From Endotrypanum monterogeii (Eukaryota; Euglenozoa; Kinetoplastea; Trypanosomatida; Trypanosomatidae), in contig KV784176.1 of the NCBI GenBank assembly GCA_000333855.2, positions 56,612 through 73,762 of the forward strand: 17,151 bases of DNA, read 5' to 3'. Below the pieces are notes generated by a model that worked only from the letters and a program-made list of their open reading frames with translations, made no database searches and was not told the origin of the DNA. Within the stretch, counting starts at the first letter, position 1. Every line of letters starts with the position of its first letter. Below, one piece after another: positions 7,949 to 15,997 of this stretch. The position numbers were made by a program, and so were the translations under genes.

Positions 7949-10075
7949 ATGATGGACTCGCACGCACATCGGGCACCGCCACTGGTGGTGCCGACATCAA
8001 CCAATTCGCAAATGATTTCAAAGGCCACCGTCACCAGCGCTAATGCAGCGAGCAGCGGCGATAAGGGTCTGTTGCCAACACCTTCGGCAACGAGCACAAA
8101 TGAGCGGTGCTTACTTACAGGGTCAAGCACCCCTCTTCGTCGTGCCTCCGTACTGGAGAAGCAGCAGCTCACTCCCAGCGGCTCCTTGCAGTGGCCATCG
8201 ACGCACCGCTCCTTGTCCAGTACCGCCGCCACACGTGACAGTTCGCGGCACTCACAAATGCCTGATCGCGTGAACATGACCGGTGCGAGCATATCTGCCG
8301 CCTTTAACCAGCGCGATCAGGTACACAGCAGCGCTTCTCACACACCGATATCATCGCGTGATGGGCACAATGAGTATCGTTTCTCCACCCGTGCCTGTAC
8401 CGACTCTCGGCCGGGTCGGACCCCTGGGTTCCGCTCAACGGCGCCACCCTTGGTGGAGGATGGCGACTCTCCCTCATTCAGTCAGCAGAGTGTGGCGCAC
8501 AGCGTGAGCACGACCGCGCTCTGCACACCGCGTGATGGCACCACCCCTTTTTTTCAGGGATCTGCAGGGTCACCATCGGCAACGACAGAGAATAAGAGTG
8601 ATTCCGCGTCGCTTCCTCCGCCGCTTGACGACTTCGAGGCGGAGGCGCGCCAGCTAACACGCGAACAGCTGGAGGAGCAGGTGGAGAGTATGCGGGTGTC
8701 GAATTTAGTTGTGCAAACGTCTGTTCTTCGGCTGCGTGAATCCCTGGCGAATCTCCAGGAAGGTTTGCGTGCCAACTACGCCGACCTGGAGCGTCGGCAC
8801 GAGAGCATTGTGAGCACGCTCCTCCGACGTCTCGAGGCTATGAAGCGTCGTCGCAGCAAACTTGTCAGTCACTTGTCTGCTGTGGAGGCCGAGAAGGCGT
8901 CACAAGACGCAAAATTGCGCAACACGACTGAGAGTATCAATGAGCTTACCAAGCACCTGAGGCACGAGGAGCAAGAAATCGCGAACCGCCTGCAACGCCG
9001 ATTGGAGCGGCTGCAAGCGCAGCGAGTGCAGCTTGAGCAAGCCTTGGAGGAGCAAACGAGTTCATTGCAGCAGCTGGAGCAGCTTGTGCAGGAGGTGGAG
9101 GAGATGGACCAAGGTGACCCGGCGGATACCCAGACCGGGTGCCTAGGGACGCAGGCCACTAATGCGGCACTGCTGCCCTCCACTGCTTTGGGAGGCAACA
9201 CCCTTCTCACTCCGGTGCACGAGCGGAGCAGCAGTCGCATGAGTGCAGGGAGCTCAACCACTGCCACCACCACAGCTGACGTGGCATACGACTCTACTGC
9301 CATGATTCGGTACTTGGAGGGGGAGATAGCGGCAGCTGAGGCTCTGCGCACGGACGCGCTTTCAAAGGCGGAGAATTATGTGGCCACCCGCGTGCGCTTG
9401 GAGCGGCGTCTCGCACGAGAAAGACAGCAGCGAGCCGAGCAGCAGCTCCGCACGCAGGCGATTCGTCAGCAACTACAGGATACGAGCACTGCCGCGAATG
9501 AGAAAGCCGCAGCTCAGGCGACAGCAGTGGAGATGGAGATGGATCGACAGCTGAATAGTTCACGCGTTGGCGACCTTGTCTCGAGCGCCAGCAGCACGTG
9601 CGCGACGCCCATGGTGCGCGCCATGAGTAAGATGGCCAGTCGGGGAAACTCAGAGTCACCTGCCGCAAGTCGGTTGTGTTCCGGTCCTGCTCTGCAAGAC
9701 ATGGAACACCGTTCGCAGGATTCATTTATGCTGCCGATCAGCAGTGCTTTCGGCGTCCCAGCTACTTCGAGGAGTCAACAGGACCACGTAGTGAGTGGCA
9801 GAAGCGTATCCCCCGGTTTATCTCGCTACATGTCCCCCCGCGATGCCCCGGCGCACGCAGCTGTGACGGGGACGCCGAGCCGCTCCTCAACTTTGATTCC
9901 TCTGAACGCGCTGGGTAGCCGAGAAGAGACCACTATATCCTCAGAGGGCACCCCGCGCACGCGGCTGCTTGTGCAGAACACCTCTCGAATGGCCGCCCCG
10001 CGTCCAGTGACATCTGCCGAAGGCACTCCCCTGGTGGACATTGCCATGCCCGCAACGCAGGAGCCCTCTCAATAG
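7949..10075 (+). CDS. Coiled-coil protein rich in Ser/Thr-Pro sites, function unknown (gene 2)
   Basis: A 708-residue protein starting at the first of two adjacent ATGs (7949 and 7952). The frame is open a little further upstream but has no earlier ATG. Residues ~1-225 are Ser/Thr/Pro-rich and probably disordered. Residues ~226-386 are highly charged, with Glu, Gln, Arg and Leu in heptad-like spacing (for example the region around LEEQVESM and RRLERLQAQR), and form a long coiled coil. A Ser/Thr/Gly-rich linker follows, then a second shorter coiled coil at ~452-538 rich in Arg and Gln. The C-terminal ~170 residues are again low complexity. I count 17 Ser-Pro or Thr-Pro pairs, including three Gly-Thr-Pro triplets near the C-terminus. 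No signal peptide or membrane segment is visible. This architecture is common in cytoskeletal, flagellar or basal-body proteins of trypanosomatids, and the Ser/Thr-Pro pairs are potential targets of CDK or MAP kinases. Both statements are inference; no domain family is recognised. Confidence 0.88.
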   Translation: MMDSHAHRAPPLVVPTSTNSQMISKATVTSANAASSGDKGLLPTPSATSTNERCLLTGSSTPLRRASVLEKQQLTPSGSLQWPSTHRSLSSTAATRDSSRHSQMPDRVNMTGASISAAFNQRDQVHSSASHTPISSRDGHNEYRFSTRACTDSRPGRTPGFRSTAPPLVEDGDSPSFSQQSVAHSVSTTALCTPRDGTTPFFQGSAGSPSATTENKSDSASLPPPLDDFEAEARQLTREQLEEQVESMRVSNLVVQTSVLRLRESLANLQEGLRANYADLERRHESIVSTLLRRLEAMKRRRSKLVSHLSAVEAEKASQDAKLRNTTESINELTKHLRHEEQEIANRLQRRLERLQAQRVQLEQALEEQTSSLQQLEQLVQEVEEMDQGDPADTQTGCLGTQATNAALLPSTALGGNTLLTPVHERSSSRMSAGSSTTATTTADVAYDSTAMIRYLEGEIAAAEALRTDALSKAENYVATRVRLERRLARERQQRAEQQLRTQAIRQQLQDTSTAANEKAAAQATAVEMEMDRQLNSSRVGDLVSSASSTCATPMVRAMSKMASRGNSESPAASRLCSGPALQDMEHRSQDSFMLPISSAFGVPATSRSQQDHVVSGRSVSPGLSRYMSPRDAPAHAAVTGTPSRSSTLIPLNALGSREETTISSEGTPRTRLLVQNTSRMAAPRPVTSAEGTPLVDIAMPATQEPSQ

Positions 10076-10379
10076 GGCTTTCATTTTTCTCCGCGCTTCA
10101 GTTCGCGTGTGTCGGCATCCATGCTTCTGTTTTCCTGTAGATGTGTTGGCTAATGGAGGTGGGGTAGGGGGCTGTGATTGTGAAGGTGAGACCTATTCGC
10201 GTGATGGGGGCATCTATGTCTCTGGATCCATGGTACGACAATGTACGGTACAGCGCAGCTTCTCTCGTTGTGGCATCCACTATACGAGGGAAGGGGTGCG
10301 AGAAGGTTCGCTCGGCCTTCACACTTTTCCTGGATACCTATTTGCCTTTCTCCCCTCCTCCTTCCCTTTAGCGCGCCCG

Positions 10380-10403
10380 CACACACACACACACACACAC
10401 ACA
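10380..10403. repeat. (CA)12 microsatellite
   Basis: Pure CA repeat of 24 bases. Confidence 0.95.
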
Positions 10404-10823
10404 TAGATACTCGGTTGGTCATCCCGGGCACGAATACCGCGTTACAGGGTGCTCCCTTTTTGTTTCTTTTTTTTTTTGGAGGGGGGGGCATGGGTCATTA
10501 TTCCTCCCCCACCTTTTCTCTCATCTACGTTGTCTGTGCATGTATCTCCTACACCCTTATTAGGGAAGCCTGGTTTTATTTCTTTCCCTGGGACGGCCTT
10601 GTTTGTCATTCCCACCGCTCTTGGTTCGCTCCATTGCCCGTCACATTTTTATATGCGTTCTTCCACGCTGTTTTTGTCTCTTTTTTTTTCTCAATTGTGT
10701 GCGCTCAGTTGTGCACACGTCATGGATTGACGTCTTCGTCAGTACACGTGGCTGTGTGTTTTTCGTGATGTGGCTCGTTGCGCATTTTTTCCTTTTTTTC
10801 TTTTTTCTCGCGCTCTCTATATG

Positions 10824-10826
10824 AAA

Positions 10827-10864
<38 letters not shown>
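10824..10864. repeat. A12-(AT)15 tract
   Basis: Twelve A residues run directly into a 30-base AT alternation. Confidence 0.95.
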
Positions 10865-10868
<4 letters not shown>

Positions 10869-11832
10869 TGGTGATGATGTTGTGCTCTCGCCGAGGATTT
10901 AGATATACACCTCTCCCACCGCTCGTATGCCCCCCCCCCCCTGATCCATCGTTTGAGGTGTACGGATGAGTGTCCTGGTGCTGTGTCGTATGTCGTCTGC
11001 GCATGTCTTTGAGGGCCACTGTTTCGGGCTCATCTCTTCGTTGCCCGGTTTCTTTTCTGCTGGCTGGCAGTGCAGCTTTCCCTCCTACGTGTGTCTAACG
11101 TCCGCTATCTTTTCTCCTTTTTTACGGGGAGGGGGATACCTCCTAGCCGGAAGGCGGGGAGGATTCCAATGCGGACAGCGCAAAGGTAAAGGGCGAGTGC
11201 GCTGTGGGACTTGCTGAGCGAGAGGCAACAGAAACATATTCGTGAAGAGCTTCAACAGAAACCGAAATTTGATATTCCCCCTTCCTCCTCCCCTCACTGC
11301 AAAGGACCGAGCGGTTTGAAGCGCTTTTAGTTCAACATGATTGAGTTTCATTCTGATACGCGGGCACATAGCCAGTAAGGTGATCCCCGATGAGGGGTGT
11401 GACAAAAAAAAAAAAGGAGGGGGGTACAATCATTCTTAGGTCAAAGGAATTTATGGTCATGTTCCTGTGTGTGGGGGGTCGGTCATGATGGCCGCCAGCG
11501 GTCTTTGTTCGTGTCTTTTAGGAGTTTCCCATTCACGGGGCTATCTCCCCCTCTTATACGCCTCCCCTATTCCTTTCTCACCAAGATTGCGCCCGTCGGC
11601 TTCGGCTCAGGCCGTCGAGTTTTTTTTTGAGTGCCTCTCGGCAACAATTCCTCTTTCCACCCGCTTGCACTTCTCTCTCCTCGCGTGCCCTTGCTGTTGT
11701 TTGCTGCGACTTGATCGTCGCTGTCGGTATGGCACATGCTCAGATACACATCGCAAGCGCTGAGCTCGCCTGAATCACTGAATCGCACACGCTTGCATGG
11801 CGCGTACGCCCAGGCTTCTCTGCCGTTTCATA

Positions 11833-11857
11833 TATTATTATTATTATTATTATTATT
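11833..11857. repeat. (ATT)8 trinucleotide repeat
   Basis: About eight ATT units lie directly upstream of the pyrimidine tract of the gene 3 acceptor. Confidence 0.9.
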
Positions 11858-11889
11858 TTCTCCTTCTTTTCCCCATTTCTCTTCTTTAG
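11856..11889 (+). promoter_or_regulatory. Probable trans-splice acceptor of gene 3
   Basis: Thirty-two bases that are all pyrimidine except one A (11875) end in AG at 11888-11889. No ATG occurs between this AG and 12123, giving a 5' UTR of about 233 bases and supporting the chosen start. A second pyrimidine patch near 11985-12010 with the AG at 12110-12111 is a weaker alternative. Confidence 0.6.
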
Positions 11890-12017
11890 ACGGTCAGGCC
11901 GAAGTCTGCCTTGGCACGCGCTACTTCGCGTTCATTTATTTCCATCTCACCTGTGTGTGGGCGAGATTTCTCCTGGGGTATTTTTACTACTCCTCCTCCC
12001 CCTTTGCCTCGAAAAAA

Positions 12018-12078
12018 AAACAATATTTATTTATATATATTTATTTATATATAAATATATAAATATAAATAATTTAAT
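12018..12078. repeat. AT-only near-palindromic block in the gene 3 leader
   Basis: After an A9 run, about 55 bases consist almost entirely of A and T in tttata / tataaa patterns that are self-complementary. If the acceptor at 11889 is used, this block lies inside the 5' UTR, just before the start codon region. Confidence 0.8.
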
Positions 12079-12122
12079 TTGGTGCCACCACTCACACGCG
12101 CGCGCTGTCAGGGCTTCTTCTC

Positions 12123-14273
12123 ATGAGATCGAACAGAAGCGCCCACGTCGGCAGCCTCTCGTTTTTTCCGAAGGCTTTGGTTCTGGTCCTCTTCCTCACT
12201 CTGTTCGTCATCGGCCTTGGTCTCGCATTCGGAGTTGGTTGTGATGTTACCAAGCAACGTCTGTCCCATCATGTGCAGTTGGCAGAGAGCGCCGTCAATA
12301 CCAGTAAGTCACTCCTGACACTCTGCCTCAAAGGAAATGCGGCTCTGCATAAGTCTCTAGTTACATCGGCACAGGCGATTGGGGTGTTGGCGCGGCGCCA
12401 AGAACAACTTTTAAGTATGAATTTTATGAATCGTGAGCGAGTCGTTTCCGGGCGTAGACTTCTGAAGGTATGTGAAGATGTCCTTGCGGAGGGGCGGCGT
12501 CTTCTACTTGGCGCTGCCTCCTTGAACACTACGATGTACACTCGGTGGCTGCAGAAAAGGCGGAGGAACTTGGAGGATGAGCACGCGAACCTCACCAGGG
12601 GATCGCTGAGGGTCGTCCTGGAACAGCGCCAAAAATACATGCGTGCACTGCAAACCGCTTTTATTGAGGAGATGTGTGATCTAACAGATGCATCCAACGA
12701 GGCGGTGTCATATGGGAATGTGTGCGCTACGTCCAAAGTTAGGTATTCCGTCGTGTTCGACATCGGTAGCACTGGGAATCGTGTCCACGTGTACAAGTAC
12801 ACCGTTTCCCCTCCGCCGGCGACCGACGCTGTGGTGCGTGATGTGCTGAGCAGAAGTCACCTTGTCGAGGAACTCTTCGAGCTGGATCACAGAGCTCTCG
12901 GCAAGCTGGACAATCCCGCTAAAGAGGCACCGGGTGTGTTGTGGGATTTATTCCTCAAGGCCAAAAATTTCGTGCCGGCGGAGCTGCATATATGCACGCC
13001 GATTGAGTTCAAAGCTACCGCGGGGTTGCGTATGTTAGGGGCCGGAGAGGCCGCCAAGATACTCGCCGAAATCCGAGAGCATTACCGTAACGAGGTGTTC
13101 TGGATGCGTGGCGAAGCGCCTGTTCGCATCCTGGATGGACGTGAGGAGGGTCCGCTGGCGTGGCTTGCTGTGAACTTCTTGCTGGGGGCGTTCAACACGA
13201 GTGCGAGTGCAAAGGTCTCGACAGTGGCCATCATCGACATCGGTGGCGGCTCCACACAGATTGTCTTTGAGCCTGAGGAGGATGTGTTCAACACAATTGA
13301 GCCAGATTTGCGCTACTCGACAATCTTTGCCAACCGACGTGTGAGAGCTTACCAGCACAGCTACGAGGGCTACGGCCTTCACGCAGCGACCAAGGGGCTC
13401 CTCCATAATATTCAGCGTCAAGGGCAAGAGAGGTCCGGTGGCGAGTCCACTCTCGGCAATACTGCAACCCCCACGGCGGGAGGGGCAGTGGGGGAAACTG
13501 CGGAGATGGGCCGACCTCATTCGGTCTCTCCGGGCAACACAGCGGCGGCTGGGGATAAAGTGAACGATCTCACGAAGACAATGTCTACACCCCCAACGCT
13601 GCCACAGCACACTGATGCGGTAGTTGCGTTCCCCTGCTTCGCTGTTGGTTACGAGGACCCGCTGGGGGTGAAGAACGTCAAGTACGACGACTCCGGCAAG
13701 CCCCTCACGAAGCCCAGTTTCCGGGATTGTGCCGCTCTTTTCCGAGATCGGCTGCTGAAAACGTCGAGGCAGGTCTGCCAGGCGGCCAACTGCGGCATCG
13801 CTGGTGTACCCCAGCCGCCGCTCACGCACTTCACGGGGGACATCTACGCATTTTCTTTTTTATTTGACTTACTGAAGTTGGCAGACAGTTCTCTGCTGCC
13901 ACCAGGGGCTGCTGTGTCCAAGGACAAATTCGAGGTGAAGTTAGCAGATATAGCGCAGGTTGCAGAGGGTCACTGTGCTACCCTTTCCCTCGCCCGTATT
14001 GCCGAGATGACCGCCACGGGGGGCCTCGGCGGTCTGAGGCCGGAGTATGAATGTATGTATTATTCCTACGTCTACGCTCTCCTGCGGGACGGATACCAAG
14101 TGCCGGAGGACCGCCTGCTGCACGTCACAAAAAAGATTCGCGGCTACGAAACCACTTGGTCTCTGGGAGCCTCACTCATCGCTTTCGCCGAACTCGCGTC
14201 GCCAGGGTCGGGGGCTCGGGGCGCACAAAACAGCGATGGCCGGTCAGGGAGTTTGGCAGGCGGTTTCCCCTAG
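12123..14273 (+). CDS. GDA1/CD39 family nucleoside phosphatase (NTPDase/apyrase), membrane-anchored
   Basis: A 716-residue enzyme of the GDA1/CD39 family, which removes terminal phosphates from nucleoside tri- and diphosphates using a divalent cation. The apyrase conserved regions appear in order: ACR1 DIGSTGNRVHVY (213-224), ACR2 KATAGLRML (297-305), ACR3 LDGREEGPLAWLAVNFLLG (337-355) with the catalytic-type glutamate in the EEG, ACR4 IDIGGGSTQIVF (371-382) and ACR5 IYAFSFLFD (574-582). YETTWSLGASL (675-685) resembles the usual C-terminal motif. A hydrophobic segment at ~18-39 after a short basic N-terminus looks like an uncleaved signal anchor. No C-terminal membrane segment is seen, so the enzyme should be type II, facing the Golgi/ER lumen or cell surface. 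Oddities are ~170 helical, charged residues between anchor and ACR1, Asn in place of the usual Ser/Thr in ACR1, and a low-complexity insert at ~431-495. It could act on GDP/UDP in glycosylation or on external nucleotides for purine salvage; sequence alone does not decide. From memory, it probably corresponds to the larger Leishmania NTPDase. Confidence 0.95.
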   Translation: MRSNRSAHVGSLSFFPKALVLVLFLTLFVIGLGLAFGVGCDVTKQRLSHHVQLAESAVNTSKSLLTLCLKGNAALHKSLVTSAQAIGVLARRQEQLLSMNFMNRERVVSGRRLLKVCEDVLAEGRRLLLGAASLNTTMYTRWLQKRRRNLEDEHANLTRGSLRVVLEQRQKYMRALQTAFIEEMCDLTDASNEAVSYGNVCATSKVRYSVVFDIGSTGNRVHVYKYTVSPPPATDAVVRDVLSRSHLVEELFELDHRALGKLDNPAKEAPGVLWDLFLKAKNFVPAELHICTPIEFKATAGLRMLGAGEAAKILAEIREHYRNEVFWMRGEAPVRILDGREEGPLAWLAVNFLLGAFNTSASAKVSTVAIIDIGGGSTQIVFEPEEDVFNTIEPDLRYSTIFANRRVRAYQHSYEGYGLHAATKGLLHNIQRQGQERSGGESTLGNTATPTAGGAVGETAEMGRPHSVSPGNTAAAGDKVNDLTKTMSTPPTLPQHTDAVVAFPCFAVGYEDPLGVKNVKYDDSGKPLTKPSFRDCAALFRDRLLKTSRQVCQAANCGIAGVPQPPLTHFTGDIYAFSFLFDLLKLADSSLLPPGAAVSKDKFEVKLADIAQVAEGHCATLSLARIAEMTATGGLGGLRPEYECMYYSYVYALLRDGYQVPEDRLLHVTKKIRGYETTWSLGASLIAFAELASPGSGARGAQNSDGRSGSLAGGFP

Positions 14274-14477
14274 TGCAGGGTGCTACTGGAAACCTTCAAG
14301 CCATGTTCCAATCGATTGGAAAAAAAACCCTCTCTGTGCATGCTCTCAATTGTTTGGGTAGCATGATTTGTGCTGCTGCCTGTTGATACTCCCCCCTTCT
14401 ATTTTCGCTGTAGTGTAGGTATAGAAAATGTATCTCGTTTTTTTTTCTTTCTTTTTCGTGCCAGAAACAAATTTGAT

Positions 14478-14578
14478 GGGGGGAGGGGCGGTGGACGGGA
14501 GATTCTCGTCGAGCTGGGGGGAGGGGATTGCATCATTGGGAGGTGGCGCTCCGCTGTCCTTTTTTTTTTGGGGGGGGG
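14478..14578 (+). other. G-tract cluster, possible G-quadruplex
   Basis: G runs of 6, 4 and 3 (14478-14499) are followed by runs of 6, 4 and 3 (14516-14540), then T10 and G9 (14560-14578). At least six runs of three or more G lie within 100 bases on the sense strand of the presumed gene 3 3' UTR. Confidence 0.55.
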
Positions 14579-14740
14579 AGGAAGCAGACCGCTTCTTCAG
14601 CCTGCCGGCTGATAGCGCATCACTTCTGGTGGTAACGGGATCCGAGGGAGGAGGGGTGGTGGTGGTGGTGGCGGGGCTTCCCTTCAACGCAAGAAAAAAA
14701 AGGAGGGGAGGGTGAATGCGATGTGTCGCTAGTGATGTCG

Positions 14741-14820
14741 GCGGAAGGGCTTAGTGTGGGGCTGCGCCTCCTTGAGGGGGTACACAATACGGTTATCGGC
14801 ATAGCGCAGGAGGCTTCCGC
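14741..14820. other. Nested complementary arms in the gene 3 3' region
   Basis: GCGGAAG (14741-14747) is the exact complement of CTTCCGC (14814-14820). Inside it, CCTCC (14767-14771) pairs with GGAGG (14809-14813). Together they make a bulged long hairpin in a locally GC-rich patch. Confidence 0.4.
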
Positions 14821-15588
14821 AGGCGATGTGCCAAGCGGTTGCGTGTAATAATAATTATACAAGAGGGTATACATGTTTTTATTTATCGATCTGTATTGAG
14901 TTTCTGTCGATCGAGTACTCCGGGGAGGGTGGGCGGTGTTGCGGATGATATTCCGTTTTTTTTCTTCTTCCTTCCCACCCCTCCTTTTTTTTCCCCCCCT
15001 CTACTATCACGTATACTCCATGCACATTATATTTGGAGGGTATTTCGTATGAAGGAAAGGGGGCGGGGCAGATGCTGCGGATTCTTAAAAGAATAAAAGC
15101 AATGCAATATGATGCGTTTCGTAGTCGGCGTGTTGAGAGCCGTGTATCCACTAGCCACCTTCTCATCCTTCGACGCTGGCCTTACACAATTTTTTTTTTT
15201 TCTTTCTCGTCGACGATGGTGACCGTACACATGCGTGCGCTGGGTGCATGCTCGCGTGCTGTATTCTTGGGCTCTTACTCGCTACCACTGGCATGCCTTT
15301 TTCTTCAAACTCTTCCTACCCTTCCTAGCACATGCAAGGAGGACGGCGGGGATGCTTTTTGTGGGGCGGCCTCCGTTGACGAAGTGATGCGGCGTCCTTC
15401 CCAAGCACAACTTTACATGTACCTCACATCTTCCCTGGTTCTACTTATACCACAACTTACCTTGTCTCTCTCTTTTCCCCCTTTTCTTTTTCCCTCTAAT
15501 TCACATGTGTGTCACTCACCATTTATTTGCTTCCATGGTGACCGCTCGCGCACTTGTGGTACGCTTTTTTATATACACATATACATAT

Positions 15589-15615
15589 GTAATAATATTT
15601 ATTATTATTATTATG
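15589..15615. repeat. (TAT/ATT)n trinucleotide repeat
   Basis: Imperfect aataatattt is followed by about five TAT units. Confidence 0.85.
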
Positions 15616-15811
15616 CTAGTTACTTGTAGTTCCCCCCCCTCTTAGTCCCGTTCTTGCTTTCTCTGCCTGTTTGTCTTTACTAGTGCTTTGTTGCGTTGTC
15701 TTTTCTGTGAGTTGTCCTGTCTTGCCGCTGAATAGATTAACCTGCGGACACTCCAGGCGGCTCCGCGAGGCGCGATACCACTACATCCCTACATTTCCTG
15801 ATTTCTCAACG

Positions 15812-15843
15812 CTCTCATTTTTTCCCCTGCTTCTCCTGCATTT

Positions 15844-15881
<38 letters not shown>

Positions 15882-15884
15882 TAG
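15812..15884 (+). promoter_or_regulatory. Candidate trans-splice acceptor of gene 4, split by a (TA)n tract
   Basis: A pyrimidine-rich stretch (15812-15839) is followed by a 31-base TA tract (15846-15876) and then the first AG after it at 15883-15884. AGs at 15897, 15908 and 15915 are alternatives. No ATG lies between 15885 and the annotated start. The TA tract between the pyrimidines and the AG is unusual. Confidence 0.4.
15846..15876. repeat. (TA)15 microsatellite
   Basis: Pure TA alternation of 31 bases upstream of gene 4. Confidence 0.95.
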
Positions 15885-15997
15885 TTTTGTATCACTGAGC
15901 GACACGCAGCTGCATAGCCGACCTCTTGAAGCCAACAGACCTCCGACAGCAGCAACAACGAAAAAAAAAAAAAAGCGACGCTGTATCGCTCCCGGAG

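Larger units (their letters stand above)
10076..11855. other. Non-coding spacer between genes 2 and 3
   Basis: No coding frame with convincing composition on either strand. Contents include (CA)12 at 10380-10403, T9-T10 runs, A12 followed by (AT)15 at 10824-10864, C12 near 10931 and an (ATT)n repeat at 11833-11857. It should hold the gene 2 3' UTR and polyadenylation site. Confidence 0.6.
14274..15811. other. Non-coding spacer between genes 3 and 4
   Basis: No credible CDS. A 198-codon open frame (15033-15629) begins at TTG, crosses a T12 run and ends in translated ATT/TAT repeat, so I treat it as chance. The first part is G-rich on this strand, unlike the pyrimidine-rich rest of the window. 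A paired GC-rich block lies at 14741-14820, and trinucleotide (TAT)n repeats occur at 15589-15615. It should contain the gene 3 3' UTR and polyadenylation site. Confidence 0.6.

Noticed and set aside
9294..9725. Antisense frames inside gene 2, and similar ones inside genes 1, 3 and 4
   Set aside because: They are shadows of the GC-rich coding strand with no independent support.
10871..10934. GTGATGA and CTGA spaced like the boxes of a C/D snoRNA
   Set aside because: No terminal stem flanks the boxes and a C12 run occupies the interval, so chance is more likely.
11085..11429. Antisense 114-codon frame
   Set aside because: Non-ATG start, low-complexity composition and opposite to the direction of all real genes.
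15033..15629. 198-codon frame between genes 3 and 4
   Set aside because: It begins at TTG, runs through T12 and ends in translated TAT repeats; no domain visible.
15926..15997. N-terminal extension of gene 4 upstream of 15998
   Set aside because: The frame is open but contains no ATG and is mostly an A14 tract read as polylysine.
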